Shown here piece by piece: positions 11,171-21,042 of a stretch of 64,000 bases of DNA; the first letter of the stretch is position 1; every line of letters starts with the position of its first letter. The stretch is taken from assembly GCF_021729885.1 (NCBI RefSeq), contig NZ_CP063401.1, positions 2,162,501 through 2,226,500 on the forward strand. Direction: 5' to 3'. Source of the DNA: Devosia sp. SL43. Its GTDB lineage: Bacteria; Pseudomonadota; Alphaproteobacteria; Rhizobiales; Devosiaceae. Made by a program: the position numbers and the translations under genes. The notes under the pieces were generated by a model, which saw only the letters and a program-made list of their open reading frames with translations, had not been told where the DNA came from and made no database searches.

Positions 11171-11304
11171 TACCACGTCCTCGTGGTTCGAGGCTCGCTG
11201 CGCTCGGCACCTCACCATGAGGACTACTGCAACACGGAGCCAAAAGTAGCCCTCATGGTGAGGTGCGAGTTCTGCACGAGCCTCGAACCACGAGGGCGTG
11301 GCAC
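11171..11304. repeat. Palindromic intergenic repeat, family A, copy 2
   Basis: Starts TACCACGTCCTCGTGGTTCG and ends AACCACGAGGGCGTGGCAC, with internal CACCTCACCATGAGG and CCTCATGGTGAGGTG. Same architecture and length as the copies at 1591 and 45779. It lies between the ptsP stop and the prfA start, so a ptsP-prfA transcript would carry the hairpin. Confidence 0.85.
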
Positions 11305-11310
11305 GATGCC

Positions 11311-13578
11311 CTACACTGGTAAATTCTGCTTCTCGATCCATTCCTGCAGCAATTGGCGGATCGTTACCCCATCGGCGCCATCACTGAGCGCCGCCCCCAC
11401 CGACATCTGGATCGGCTTGAGATCGAGGTTCAGCACCAGCTCCTTGATCGGTCCGATTGAGGCCGGGCCCATGGATAGCCGGGTCATGCCGACGGCCATC
11501 AGCGCCAACGCTTCGAGCGGCTTGCCCGCCAGTTCGCCGCACATGGTGATGGGGATATTGTAGCGCCGCGCCGCATCCACCACGAGGCGGATCGCCCGCA
11601 GGCGCGGCATGCCGATGGGATCGTAATTCTTGGCGACGCGCGGATTGGCGCGATCGGACGCAGTGAGGAACTGCACCAGATCGTTTGAGCCTATCGAGAC
11701 GAAATCGGCCTCGGGCAGCAGCTGGTCCAGTTCGAACAGCAGCGACGGGACTTCCACCATCACGCCCAGTTCAAGCCGGCTCGGAATTGCCTTTCCCTGC
11801 TTGCGCAACCGGTCGACTTCCTTCTGCACCACCAGCTTGGTCTGCATGAATTCGAAAGTCTCGGTGACCATCGGCACGAGAATCTTCAACGGGCGCCCGT
11901 CGGCGGCCAGCAACAGTGCCCTGATCTGCGTGCGCAGCAGCCCCGGCCGTTCCAGCCCCAGCCGGATTGAGCGGAACCCCATGGCCGGGTTTTCCTCGGC
12001 CATGGAGCGCTGATAGGGCAGCACCTTGTCGCCGCCGATATCGAGCAGGCGGAACACCACCGGCCGCTCGCCGGCAATCGCCATGGCCTCGGCATAGAGC
12101 TCCTGCTGCTCCTGCAGGCGCGGCAGCTTGGAGGCGATCATGAACTGCAATTCGGTGCGGAAGAGACCCACGCCCGCCGCACCGGTATCGTCGAGCATCG
12201 GCAGATCGGCCACGAGGCCGGAATTGTGCAGCAGCGTGATCTGCGTGCCGTCCTTGGTGATGGACGGCTTGTCCTTCAGCGCCGCATAATGCGCCCGCCG
12301 CTTGGCGGTGACGCGCACCTTGTCGATATAGGCCTGTTCAATATCGGGCGTGGGCCTGAGGTGAACGATGCCGGCGGTACCATCGAGGATGATGTCGTCG
12401 CCGCTTTCGCACATCGAGACGATCGACTGCGCCTGCCCCACCGCGACCATGCCGAGCGACCGCGCCACGATGGCCACATGCGCCGTGGTGCCGCCTTCTT
12501 CGAGCACGATCCCGCGCAGCTTAGTGCGGTCATATTCGAGCAGCTCCGCAGGCCCCATATTGCGGGCGACGAGAATGGCATTTTCGGGCAGCGACTTGCG
12601 CGACAAGGCGTGGCCATCGCCCGTCAGCACGCGCAGCAGGCGGTTGGCGAGATCATCGAGGTCGTGCAGCCGGTCGCGGATATAGGGATCGGTCTGGCGC
12701 AGCATGCGGGCGCGGGTATCGTTCTGCACCCGCTCCACCGCCGCCTCGGCCGAAAGGCCATTGTCGATCGCCTCAGTCAGCCGGTGCACCCAGCCGCGGT
12801 CATTGGCGAACATGCGGTAGGTTTCGAGAATTTCGCGGTGATCGCTGCCGCCGGCCATGTCGCCATGCTCGAGCATGGCGTCGATGGACAGCCGCATTTT
12901 TTCGAGCGACGTCTCCAGCCGAACCTTCTCGGCGTCGGTATCCTCGGCAATGAAGTTCGACACGACGACGCGCGGATCGTGCAACACGACGGTGCCCAGC
13001 GCGACGCCATCGGTAAAACTGACGCCGGTGAACATACGGGGCCGCCTGAGGTCGATATCGGACCCCGGCTTGATCAGATTGTCGAAATCGGAGGTGGCGA
13101 TCATCTCGGCCAGGATTGTGGCCGTAGTCAGCATCGCCTCGATTTCGTCATCGCCATAATGCCGGCGCTCGGCATTCTGCACCACCAGCACGCCCAGCGT
13201 CTGACCAGCGCGCAAAACCGGCACGCCGAGGAAGGCGTTGTACTTCTCTTCGCCGGTTTCCGGGCGATAGGCATAGGCCGGGTGGGCAGGAGCATCTTCG
13301 AGACTGAGCGGCTCGGCTTCGGCCGCAATCAGACCGACCAAGCCCTCGCCCAGCCGCAGCGTCGTCATGTGGACCGATTCGGCGGCGAGGCCGCGCGTGG
13401 CGAACAGCTCAAGCGCACCGTCATCGCGCAGCACGTAGAACGAGCAGACGTCGGCGCGCATATTGTCGGCGATCAGGCCCACGATCTTGTCGAGGCGCGC
13501 CTGCGAAGCTAGCGGCTCCGCCATCGTCTCGCGCAATTGCCGCAGCAGCACCCGTGGGCCGCCTATGGTCGTGACCAT
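11311..13578 (-). CDS. ptsP: Phosphoenolpyruvate--protein phosphotransferase PtsP (enzyme I-Ntr)
   Basis: 755 residues, the typical PtsP length. A GAF sensory domain (about 20-165) precedes the enzyme I module. The phosphohistidine domain has GGTTAHVAIVARS with active-site His367. The C-terminal TIM barrel binds PEP, with GVGLFRTELQFM, MVEVPS and the catalytic Cys in TMCGELAG. EI-Ntr passes phosphate from PEP to NPr and then EIIA-Ntr. This regulatory PTS signals nitrogen and potassium status; the GAF domain binds glutamine or 2-oxoglutarate in relatives. It lies between lysC and prfA, as in many Hyphomicrobiales. Its partners are outside the window. Confidence 0.96.
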   Translation of the reverse strand: MVTTIGGPRVLLRQLRETMAEPLASQARLDKIVGLIADNMRADVCSFYVLRDDGALELFATRGLAAESVHMTTLRLGEGLVGLIAAEAEPLSLEDAPAHPAYAYRPETGEEKYNAFLGVPVLRAGQTLGVLVVQNAERRHYGDDEIEAMLTTATILAEMIATSDFDNLIKPGSDIDLRRPRMFTGVSFTDGVALGTVVLHDPRVVVSNFIAEDTDAEKVRLETSLEKMRLSIDAMLEHGDMAGGSDHREILETYRMFANDRGWVHRLTEAIDNGLSAEAAVERVQNDTRARMLRQTDPYIRDRLHDLDDLANRLLRVLTGDGHALSRKSLPENAILVARNMGPAELLEYDRTKLRGIVLEEGGTTAHVAIVARSLGMVAVGQAQSIVSMCESGDDIILDGTAGIVHLRPTPDIEQAYIDKVRVTAKRRAHYAALKDKPSITKDGTQITLLHNSGLVADLPMLDDTGAAGVGLFRTELQFMIASKLPRLQEQQELYAEAMAIAGERPVVFRLLDIGGDKVLPYQRSMAEENPAMGFRSIRLGLERPGLLRTQIRALLLAADGRPLKILVPMVTETFEFMQTKLVVQKEVDRLRKQGKAIPSRLELGVMVEVPSLLFELDQLLPEADFVSIGSNDLVQFLTASDRANPRVAKNYDPIGMPRLRAIRLVVDAARRYNIPITMCGELAGKPLEALALMAVGMTRLSMGPASIGPIKELVLNLDLKPIQMSVGAALSDGADGVTIRQLLQEWIEKQNLPV

Positions 13579-13647
13579 CTACCCTAACAGACGGCCCGCA
13601 AAGCCGCCCCCCTTTGACCGGACGCGGCTCACTCCCCTCGACGGAGC

Positions 13648-14913
13648 TTATGCGTCCTTCTTGTCCAATCCGTAATACGTATGGAGCGCGCGAACAGCAA
13701 GCTCAGCATATTGCTCATCGATCAACACCGAGGTCTTGATTTCCGAAGTGGTGATCAGCTGGATGTTGATGCCCTTGTCGGCCAGCGCCTTGAACATCGA
13801 GGATGCAACGCCCGCATGGCTACGCATACCCACCCCCACGACCGAGACCTTTGCCCCGCCCTTGGAGCCGGAGATCCGCGCATATTCGATGCGATCGCCG
13901 GCATCCTTGAGTGTCTTGATCGCCTTGTCATATTCGCTGTCGGGCACCGTGAAGGTGATGTCGGTCGTCGCGCCATCATCGGCAATGTTCTGCACAATCA
14001 TGTCGACGATGATGCCCTGGTCGGCCAGCGTGCCAAAGATTGCCGCCGCGACACCCGGATTGTCCTTGACGTCGCGCAGGGTGATCTTGGCCTCGGCCTT
14101 GGCGAGCGTCACGCCCGAAACGATCTGCTTTTCCATGATCTCATCCTCATCGCAAACGAGCGTACCGGGAACCCCGGGCGTACCATCGGGCGCCAGCTGT
14201 GGCGCGTCCGGGTCATCGAAAGTGGAGCGGACCAGCAGCCGCACCTTATAGGCCATCGCCATCTCGACAGAGCGGATCATCAGCACCTTGGCGCCGAGCG
14301 ACGCCATCTCCAGCATTTCCTCGAAGGAAATCTTGGTCAGCCGCTGCGCCTTGGGCACGATGCGCGGATCGGTCGTATAGACGCCGTCGACATCGGTATA
14401 AATATCGCAACGATCCGCCTTGATCGCCGCCGCCACCGCCACCGCCGACGTATCGGAACCACCACGCCCCAGCGTGGTGATCCGGCCATGCGGCGACACA
14501 CCCTGGAAACCGGTGATAACAGGCACCCAGCCATCCCTCAGGCGCTTGTCCAGCTCGGTCGGATCGATCTCGGTTATGCGCGCCGCGCCATGCGAATCGT
14601 CGGTCTTGATTGGCACCTGCCAGCCGGCGAAACTCCGCGACTGGATGCCCATTTCCGACAGCACAATTGCCATGAGCCCGGCCGTCACCTGCTCGCCCGA
14701 TGCGACGACCGCATCATATTCACGGGCATCATGCAGCGGGCTGGCCTCATTGACCCAGCCGACCAGCTCATTGGTCTTGCCGCTCATGGCCGAAACCACG
14801 ACCGCAACCTCATGGCCGGCCTCGACCTCGCGCTTCACATGACGCGCGGCCTGACGGATACGTTCGACTGTGGCCACCGAAGTGCCACCGAACTTGACGA
14901 CGATACGGGCCAA
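13648..14913 (-). CDS. lysC: Aspartate kinase
   Basis: 421 residues from a TTG start that gives the family N-terminus (M)ARIVVKFGGTSVA. An in-frame ATG at 14970 and a further candidate at 14994 would add 19-27 poorly conserved residues. KFGGTS (7-12) is the kinase phosphate-binding motif. The aspartate/ATP site includes TTLGRGGSDTSAVA and DVDGVYTTDPR. The C-terminal third has two ACT domains for allosteric lysine/threonine feedback. The enzyme makes aspartyl phosphate, the first step to lysine, methionine and threonine. GGGGAA before the TTG is a plausible ribosome site. Confidence 0.95.
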   Translation of the reverse strand: MARIVVKFGGTSVATVERIRQAARHVKREVEAGHEVAVVVSAMSGKTNELVGWVNEASPLHDAREYDAVVASGEQVTAGLMAIVLSEMGIQSRSFAGWQVPIKTDDSHGAARITEIDPTELDKRLRDGWVPVITGFQGVSPHGRITTLGRGGSDTSAVAVAAAIKADRCDIYTDVDGVYTTDPRIVPKAQRLTKISFEEMLEMASLGAKVLMIRSVEMAMAYKVRLLVRSTFDDPDAPQLAPDGTPGVPGTLVCDEDEIMEKQIVSGVTLAKAEAKITLRDVKDNPGVAAAIFGTLADQGIIVDMIVQNIADDGATTDITFTVPDSEYDKAIKTLKDAGDRIEYARISGSKGGAKVSVVGVGMRSHAGVASSMFKALADKGINIQLITTSEIKTSVLIDEQYAELAVRALHTYYGLDKKDA

Positions 14914-15118
14914 TTGCTTCCCCGAAACCCCGCCGAACCCGGCGGTACGCTTATTGTTGGCCGGGGACATGCCACAAAGGGCGCGCCGGATCAACGGGAA
15001 TGGCGAAAGCGGTTAGCTGGGTGGGTATGGTGGATGGCGGGAGTGGGGTGGGTAGGGGAATGGCAGGTTTCAGGCATTATCATAGAAGCAGCTGCCAAAA
15101 CGCGATCACGGAAAATAT

Positions 15119-15595
15119 ATGCGGCACGATCAATATCAGACGAAGGAAGCTCTTGAAGCCGACGCTGAGCTACTTGCGGGAATTCGGGTAGAAGCAATGC
15201 GGCCAAGCTTAGAGGCTGTGGGGCGATTTGATCTTGAAAGAGCAAGAGATCGCTTTCTTAAGTCATTCCGGCCCGACGATACCCAGATCATATGTGAAGG
15301 AGAAGCAGTCGTCGGATTTTACGTGGTCCAGAGGCACTCCGATCATCTTTATCTCGATCATCTATATGTCACCGCGCAGTATCAGGGGCGGGGGGTAGGT
15401 CGGCGCATCATTGATGAGCTGAAGGTCGAAGCCACAATGAGCACCTTGCCTATCCGGCTGACGGCTCTCAATGGCAGCCCCGCAAACAGCTTCTACCAAA
15501 AGTGCGGTTTTCGCGTCGTTTCTACTGATGCGCTCGACACCATTTACGAATGGCAAGGAACGATAGACGAGGACGGCACTGGGTCTGGACCTTGA
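15119..15595 (+). CDS. GNAT family N-acetyltransferase
   Basis: 158 residues. The central YLDHLYVTAQYQGRGVGRRI holds the acetyl-CoA pyrophosphate loop (Q/RxxGxG/A as QGRGVG), followed by LTALNGSPANSFYQKCGF, the usual motif-B end. The acceptor is not predictable. Base composition looks lower in GC than neighbours, with more A/T at third positions, and the gene sits in a block that separates lysC from ubiG, which normally lie close together in this order. Acquisition by transfer is likely (inference). Start ATG at 15119 has no strong ribosome site, so the exact start is uncertain. Confidence 0.85.
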   Translation: MRHDQYQTKEALEADAELLAGIRVEAMRPSLEAVGRFDLERARDRFLKSFRPDDTQIICEGEAVVGFYVVQRHSDHLYLDHLYVTAQYQGRGVGRRIIDELKVEATMSTLPIRLTALNGSPANSFYQKCGFRVVSTDALDTIYEWQGTIDEDGTGSGP

Positions 15596-15762
15596 CCATG
15601 GAAAGTGTGGCCGTGGCAGCCTACAGGCACTACCAAGTTGTTCTTGAATGACGGAGATGGGGTCGGAAGCGGCGATAGCTTTGCCTCAGGCTTTTGCAGA
15701 AACCATCTGGCTGTCGCGCCTCCTGCACCGGCGATTCCCGCGTCGCCTCGCCTGCTCCAACC

Positions 15763-16290
15763 CTATTGCTCCAGATCGGGCGTCCACCAGCCGCCTGGTT
15801 CGTAGCCGCCGGACATCATCATGTCCTTTCCGGTTAGGGCCTGCTCGGCGAAGCAGTGGCGGGCGTTTTCGTGCAGGGCGGTGACCCATCCCTGCCCGAC
15901 GAAATGCACCAGCTCGTCGATCTCATCGAGGCGACGCGCGATAGCAGCGGCGTGGCGGGCCTCGAAGGTGGCACCGGGAACACGGGCCAGAAGGATGCTC
16001 AGGAGGGGTTCCTCGGGCGTGGTGTCCCAGATGCCGCTCCGCACCCCGGTGGGCAAATGTGTGCCCCAGGTCTGGACGGTGATCCGCGGCTCGACAAACT
16101 CCAGTGTCAGCGGCGGGTGCACGGCCGATGCGGGGCCCTGGAACGGGCGACGCCGCGACACGTAATCGATGGGCGCACCGACGATATCGGCGAGGACGGC
16201 GCGCCATTGCGAGAACCGTTCGGGCTTGCCCGAATAGAGACCGTCGATGGCGACCTCGGCCAGCCAGGGGTGGCGTTCGTCATATTGCAT
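15763..16290 (-). CDS. Hypothetical protein (175 residues)
   Basis: No family recognised. The protein begins MQYDERHPWLAEV and ends GGYEPGGWWTPDLEQ. It has no signal peptide or membrane segment. The middle is mixed alpha/beta with an Ala/Arg-rich helix (EARHAAAIARRLDEIDELV). Codon use looks like a real gene of this genome, and the reading frame is clean. It lies alone in the accessory block between lysC and ubiG. A cytoplasmic protein is the only safe statement. Confidence 0.6.
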   Translation of the reverse strand: MQYDERHPWLAEVAIDGLYSGKPERFSQWRAVLADIVGAPIDYVSRRRPFQGPASAVHPPLTLEFVEPRITVQTWGTHLPTGVRSGIWDTTPEEPLLSILLARVPGATFEARHAAAIARRLDEIDELVHFVGQGWVTALHENARHCFAEQALTGKDMMMSGGYEPGGWWTPDLEQ

Positions 16291-16519
16291 CGCGGCAGCT
16301 CCTAGCAGTCAGTCATCAAGCCTTGCCAGAGGCGGGCAGTCGACGCTGTTTCTCGGGGAACAAGGGAGCAAAACCGCTTCATGGCCTTTGCGCGGCAGGC
16401 TGCGGGTTGGCCCGAGAGCGCGTACCAATGTCTCCTTTAGGCAAGCGCCAAATCGGTCAGATACGTCCGAGATGGGGTCGGTTGCGGCCTCTCGCAGCTT
16501 GTCGTGAACGACTGTCCGG

Positions 16520-17110
16520 TCAGGGCTCCAGTGGCACCCAGAATTCAATGTTCTGTGCTCGCTTAGCTGGCGAAAAGCCCGGTGGGAACATCACCAAATC
16601 CGGCTGGTCGGCGGCAGCAAGGCCCGCTTCGCCCATCAGCACTTGGTAGATCAGCGCCTGGGCATTGTGGATATCGCGTGCCGATCCAGTCAGGGTGAAC
16701 ACGGCATAGCGAGTCGCTGGCAGCTCCAACATCGAGAACATATCTGGCAGCCCGCTCCCTGCTGCGCCGACCAGAACCTGGCCGGCAAAGTAGTCGAAGC
16801 TGCTGCTGGCCCCGCCGTTGAAACAGACGCCCGTTCGGGCATCGGTGTCCGCATTGAGGATCCACTGATTGCGCTGTTCAAAGCGCGTCCAGAGCACGTC
16901 GATCTGCATATCCGCCGTGCTGCCGGCAATCGCTTCCTCCAGCCCTGCCAGCACGCGCGGCCCCTTCTCGACGATTTCGGGGCCCGCAATATCAAGCGAA
17001 CCCGCCTCGGCTGCGGGATATCCGGCATAAATATCCCGGCAGCCCGCCAGGTCCAGAGCGGCGACCGGATTGGCAAGACAGGCAAGTCCGGCAAGCAGTA
17101 CCAAGCGCAT
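16520..17110 (-). CDS. Secreted protein with GyrI-like effector-binding domain
   Basis: 196 residues. Residues 1-19 (MRLVLLAGLACLANPVAAL) look like a signal peptide, and the mature part begins near DLAGC. The C-terminal ~80 residues match the GyrI/AraC effector-binding pattern: TRYAVFTLTGSARDIHNAQA, a helix, PDLVMFPPGF and the closing strand IEFWVPLEP. These domains bind small hydrophobic ligands and are normally cytoplasmic, often fused to AraC regulators. Export would make this a periplasmic ligand-binding protein (inference). It is not in an obvious operon. Confidence 0.7.
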   Translation of the reverse strand: MRLVLLAGLACLANPVAALDLAGCRDIYAGYPAAEAGSLDIAGPEIVEKGPRVLAGLEEAIAGSTADMQIDVLWTRFEQRNQWILNADTDARTGVCFNGGASSSFDYFAGQVLVGAAGSGLPDMFSMLELPATRYAVFTLTGSARDIHNAQALIYQVLMGEAGLAAADQPDLVMFPPGFSPAKRAQNIEFWVPLEP

Positions 17111-17276
17111 CGGGAATGCCCCGTTGTTGATGGGCCTACCATGACAACCGCCTTAGCCGGGCGCTTGATCGCCATTGCTCGGGAGCTTATCCACTTCAAG
17201 TCCAATTCCAACGGCTTTGGCGCAGGACGATAGAGCCGGAAGCAGTCGCACCAACTCGCCACTCGCACCGGCCAAG

Positions 17277-17316
17277 CTTCCCTCCCCCTTGTGGGGAAGG
17301 AATGAGGTGGGGTGCT
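17277..17316. repeat. GC-rich intergenic palindrome, family B (short copy)
   Basis: CTTCCCTCCCCCTTGTGGGG AAGGAATGAGGTGGGG has a CCCC/GGGG hairpin and the same vocabulary as the other family-B elements, followed by a few degenerate bases. Only a partial copy. Confidence 0.45.
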
Positions 17317-17582
17317 GCACCTCCCAACCAAGTACTTATTCCTCTTATCCCCGTCCTTTCCGCCCGCATTATCATAGCCCCATCCCCGCCATTCACGCGG
17401 TGCCGACGAAGCATCGGGTGGGGAGACTGGCAGCCGGGGTCGCCCGGCGCCTGCGTGGACGCTGACCACCGGCCGGCGTGGCGACGAGGAGAGAGCGCAG
17501 GGTACGCGCCTCGTCTGCTGTGCCCAATCCCCGAATGAGTGGGTGGCCGCTCGATGCGTGCGCAGGAAATCCAGCTCGTGTG

Positions 17583-17646
17583 AAGCGGCTTTCGCCTCTT
17601 CAATAACTCAAACAGGCGGCGCAAGCCGTCGGGGCGAAAGCCGCTT
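17583..17646. repeat. 14-bp perfect inverted repeat with 36-bp spacer
   Basis: AAGCGGCTTTCGCC at 17583-17596 is matched by GGCGAAAGCCGCTT at 17633-17646. No ORF lies between the arms. It could be a cruciform or a transcript hairpin, or the remains of a small mobile repeat. Confidence 0.6.
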
Positions 17647-17827
17647 TACGCCGTGATCTCGGGCGCTCTTGCGCTCCGACCCCCGCGACGCCAAAGGCCG
17701 GGCGGCGCGTTCTGTTGCCCAGCGGCGGCCAACGGCGTTGGCATCGCTCCAACGCCACCTGCGACGACCCGCGCCTTGTCTCTGCCATCACCTCGGGCTC
17801 ATATGGCCCCACAAGGAGCCCGCGCCC

Positions 17828-18571
17828 ATGACAGCCACCACCATCAACGATGCTGAAATCGCCAAGTTCACCGCGATGGCCGAACAATGGTGGGACCCCA
17901 AGGGCAAGTTCAAGCCACTGCACAAGTTCAACCCAGTGCGCCTGACCTATATCCGCGAGCACCTGCTGACCCATTTCGGCCGCGACGGCAGCCAGATGCG
18001 GCCCTTCGAGGGCCTGACCATTCTCGATGTCGGCTGCGGCGGCGGGCTGCTCTGCGAGCCGCTGGCCCGGCTGGGCGCCACGGTGACGGGCATCGACGCG
18101 GCCGAGCGCAATATCGCCATTGCCCGGCTGCATGCCGATAAATCGGGGCTCGATATCGACTATCGGGCAACCACAAGCGAGGCCCTCGCTGCCCAGGGCA
18201 AGACGTTCGACAAGGTGCTCAACATGGAAGTCGTCGAACATGTCGACAACGTGCCCCTCTACATGAAGAGCTGCGCCGACTTGGTGAAACCAGGCGGCCT
18301 GATGCTGACGGCGACGCTCAACCGGACCCTGCGTGCCCGCGCCCTCGCCATCTTTGCCGCCGAGCGCGTGTTGCGCTGGCTGCCAGTCGGCACCCACGAC
18401 TGGAACAAGTTCCTGACGCCCGACGAGATCAAGACGCTGATCACCCGAAACGGCCTCAAGGTGACCGCCGAAACCGGCGTGGTGTTCCACCCGCTGGCCG
18501 ACGAATGGCGCAAGTCGACCGACATGGCGATCAACTACATGGTGATGGCACAGCGTCCCGCTGCCAGCTAA
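17828..18571 (+). CDS. ubiG: Ubiquinone biosynthesis O-methyltransferase UbiG
   Basis: 247 residues from [20 protein letters not shown], preceded by AAGGAG at a normal distance; this is the family length. An early signature is [19 protein letters not shown], a UbiG hallmark. SAM motif I is [11 protein letters not shown] (65-75), and MEVVEHVDN is motif post-II. The enzyme O-methylates the ring hydroxyls of ubiquinone precursors at two steps, using SAM, at the membrane. In related genomes ubiG is close to lysC; here 2.9 kb of accessory DNA lies between them. Confidence 0.95.
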   Translation: MTATTINDAEIAKFTAMAEQWWDPKGKFKPLHKFNPVRLTYIREHLLTHFGRDGSQMRPFEGLTILDVGCGGGLLCEPLARLGATVTGIDAAERNIAIARLHADKSGLDIDYRATTSEALAAQGKTFDKVLNMEVVEHVDNVPLYMKSCADLVKPGGLMLTATLNRTLRARALAIFAAERVLRWLPVGTHDWNKFLTPDEIKTLITRNGLKVTAETGVVFHPLADEWRKSTDMAINYMVMAQRPAAS

Positions 18572-18597
18572 GCTCGCGTCAAATTCTGGAGCCCGAC

Positions 18598-19035
18598 ATG
18601 CGCCTTGCCCTCGCCTCGCTTCTCGCCTTCGCCCTCCTCGCCACGCCAAGCTTCGCCCAGAGCGAAGAGGATGTGATGGCGCAGATCGAGAGCATCCACG
18701 GCGATTCGGTGGGTTTTGGCGAAGCCTTCGGCCTGCTGCAGGATGCATTCATGTTCGGTGATCCCGTCACGATAGCCGACCTCGGATTTTACCCCATGAC
18801 CGTCAATGCCAATGGCGAGGTCTACGATATCTTCGAAGCGCAGGACCTGGTCGACAACTTCGACGCCCTGCTGACATCAGAAACCCAGAACGCAATCGGC
18901 GGCCAGGATTTCGCCGACCTGATCGTCACCAGCGAAGGCGTCGGCTTTGCCAATGGCGCACTGTGGATGACCAATGTCTGCCTCGACGATGGCTGCGCGC
19001 AGACGCAGTGGGGCATCCTCAGCATCAACAACTAG
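18598..19035 (+). CDS. Secreted NTF2-like hypothetical protein
   Basis: 145 residues from ATG 18598. Residues 1-20 (MRLALASLLAFALLATPSFA) are a signal peptide. The mature part has the pattern of a single NTF2/SnoaL-like cone: a first helix, GDPVTIADLGFYPMTVNANG, then IFEAQDLVDNFDALLT, then strands ending GVGFANGALWMTNVC and WGILSINN. Cysteines near CLDDGC may form a disulphide in the periplasm. No catalytic role is evident. It follows ubiG by 26 bp and is closed by a terminator. Confidence 0.7.
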   Translation: MRLALASLLAFALLATPSFAQSEEDVMAQIESIHGDSVGFGEAFGLLQDAFMFGDPVTIADLGFYPMTVNANGEVYDIFEAQDLVDNFDALLTSETQNAIGGQDFADLIVTSEGVGFANGALWMTNVCLDDGCAQTQWGILSINN

Positions 19036-19051
19036 CCGCCCCCCGACCGCC

Positions 19052-19075
19052 AACCGTACCCGCCGGTACGGTTTT
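19052..19075 (+). terminator. Terminator after the NTF2-like gene
   Basis: Stem AACCGTACC/GGTACGGTT with a CGCC loop, continuing into TT. It sits 16 bp after the stop and separates the ubiG unit from ilvD. Confidence 0.65.
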
Positions 19076-19155
19076 GATTGATCCTGTTCTGGAATGGGTC
19101 TAAGAAAGATCAACGCGCATAACGCTCAAGCGCAATGACTTCCGAGGATATTGCC

Positions 19156-21009
19156 ATGCCAGCCTATCGTTCCCGCACCACCACCCATGGCCGCAACATG
19201 GCCGGCGCGCGTGGCCTCTGGCGCGCCACGGGCATGAAGGACAGCGATTTTGGCAAACCCATCATCGCCGTGGTCAACAGCTTCACCCAGTTCGTGCCCG
19301 GTCACGTGCACCTCAAGGATCTCGGCCAGCTCGTCGCTCGCGAGATCGAGGCCGCCGGCGGCGTCGCCAAGGAATTCAACACCATCGCGGTCGATGACGG
19401 CATCGCCATGGGTCACGACGGCATGCTCTATTCGCTGCCATCACGCGACATCATCGCCGACTCGGTCGAATACATGGTCAACGCCCATACCGCCGACGCC
19501 ATGGTCTGCATCTCCAACTGCGACAAGATCACGCCCGGCATGCTGAACGCCGCCATGCGGCTCAACATTCCGGTGGTCTTCGTCTCCGGCGGGCCGATGG
19601 AAGCCGGCAAGGCCATGATCAAGGGCAAGCTGCAGGCGCTCGACCTGGTCGACGCCATGGTGATGGCCGCCGACGATCACTATACCGACGAGGAAGTGCA
19701 GGCCGTCGAAGAAGCCGCCTGCCCCACCTGCGGTTCGTGCTCGGGCATGTTCACCGCCAACTCGATGAACTGCCTGACCGAGGCCCTGGGCCTCTCCCTG
19801 CCGGGCAACGGCTCGACGCTCGCCACCCATTCCGACCGCAAGCGCCTGTTCCAGGAAGCCGGCCACCTGATCGTCGACCTGGCCCGCCGCTGGTACGAGC
19901 AGGACGATGCATCGGTGCTGCCGCGCTCCATCGCCACCAAGGCCGCTTTCGAAAACGCCATGGCACTCGATATCTCGATGGGCGGCTCCACCAATACGGT
20001 GCTGCATATCCTCGCCGCCGCGCATGAAGGCGGCATCGACTTCACTATGGACGACATCAACAAGCTGAGCCTCAAGGTTCCGGTCTTGTCCAAGGTCGCC
20101 CCGGCCAAGTCGGACGTGCATATGGAAGACGTCCACCGCGCCGGCGGCATCTTCGCCATTCTCGGCCAGCTCGATCGCGCCGGCCTGATTAACCGCAGCG
20201 AGCCGACGGTTCATGCCGCGACCATGGGCGATGCCATCGACAAGTGGGACATTTCCCGCACCAACTCCGAGAGCGTGCGCAACTTCTACATGGCCGCCCC
20301 CGGCGGCGTGCGCACCACGCAGGCCTTCTCACAGTCCAACCGCTGGGCCGAACTCGATCTTGATCGTCAGAACGGCGTCATCCGTTCGGCCGAGAATCCG
20401 TTCTCCAAGGATGGTGGCCTGGCCGTGCTCAAGGGCAATATCGCCATCGACGGCTGCATCGTGAAGACCGCGGGCGTCGATGAATCGATCTTGAAGTTCA
20501 CCGGCCCGGCCCGTGTGTTCGAGAGCCAGGACGACACGGTCAAGGCCATCCTCTCCAACCAGATCAAGGAAGGCGACGTCCTCGTCATCCGCTATGAAGG
20601 GCCACGCGGCGGCCCCGGCATGCAGGAAATGCTCTACCCAACGAGCTACCTCAAATCGAAGGGCCTGGGAAAAGCCTGTGCGCTTCTGACCGACGGCCGC
20701 TTCTCCGGCGGTACCTCGGGCCTCTCCATCGGCCACGTTTCACCCGAAGCAGCCGAGGGCGGCACGATCGGCCTGGTGCGCGAAGGCGACATCATCGAGA
20801 TCGATATACCCAACCGGTCCATCACCCTGCTGGTCAAGGAAGACGAACTGGCCCAGCGCCGCCACGACCAGGATCAGCTCGGCTGGAAGCCGGCACATCC
20901 GCGCAAGCGCAACGTCACCACCGCACTCAAGGCCTACGCCGCCTTTGCGACCTCGGCTGCGCGCGGTGCGGTGCGCGATACGCAGGCCATCGATAAACTC
21001 TGGAACTGA
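19156..21009 (+). CDS. ilvD: Dihydroxy-acid dehydratase
   Basis: 617 residues from ATG 19156 ([20 protein letters not shown]), matching the usual 616-residue E. coli-type enzyme; an ATG 21 bp upstream is less likely. Iron-sulphur cluster cysteines are seen in SNCDK (Cys122) and CPTCGSCSG (Cys189, 192, 195). The C-terminal substrate loop [20 protein letters not shown] is intact. The enzyme dehydrates dihydroxyacids to 2-ketoacids in valine, isoleucine and leucine synthesis. A GAGG site lies 9 bp before the start. No attenuator leader peptide is visible upstream. Confidence 0.97.
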   Translation: MPAYRSRTTTHGRNMAGARGLWRATGMKDSDFGKPIIAVVNSFTQFVPGHVHLKDLGQLVAREIEAAGGVAKEFNTIAVDDGIAMGHDGMLYSLPSRDIIADSVEYMVNAHTADAMVCISNCDKITPGMLNAAMRLNIPVVFVSGGPMEAGKAMIKGKLQALDLVDAMVMAADDHYTDEEVQAVEEAACPTCGSCSGMFTANSMNCLTEALGLSLPGNGSTLATHSDRKRLFQEAGHLIVDLARRWYEQDDASVLPRSIATKAAFENAMALDISMGGSTNTVLHILAAAHEGGIDFTMDDINKLSLKVPVLSKVAPAKSDVHMEDVHRAGGIFAILGQLDRAGLINRSEPTVHAATMGDAIDKWDISRTNSESVRNFYMAAPGGVRTTQAFSQSNRWAELDLDRQNGVIRSAENPFSKDGGLAVLKGNIAIDGCIVKTAGVDESILKFTGPARVFESQDDTVKAILSNQIKEGDVLVIRYEGPRGGPGMQEMLYPTSYLKSKGLGKACALLTDGRFSGGTSGLSIGHVSPEAAEGGTIGLVREGDIIEIDIPNRSITLLVKEDELAQRRHDQDQLGWKPAHPRKRNVTTALKAYAAFATSAARGAVRDTQAIDKLWN

Positions 21010-21042
21010 TTGGACGCAGTCCGGACGGTCCGGGATAACCCG

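Larger units (their letters stand above)
17111..17827. other. 717-bp gap upstream of ubiG
   Basis: No credible gene. It holds a family-B palindrome near 17277-17316, a 14-bp inverted repeat (17583-17646) and a small hairpin GGCGTTGG/CCAACGCC (17734-17756) about 70 bp before ubiG. Short frames here do not resemble any family I know. Confidence 0.5.

Noticed and set aside
17302-17538. Short frames across the 717-bp ubiG upstream gap
   Set aside because: They read through palindromes and have Arg/Pro-rich shadow composition.
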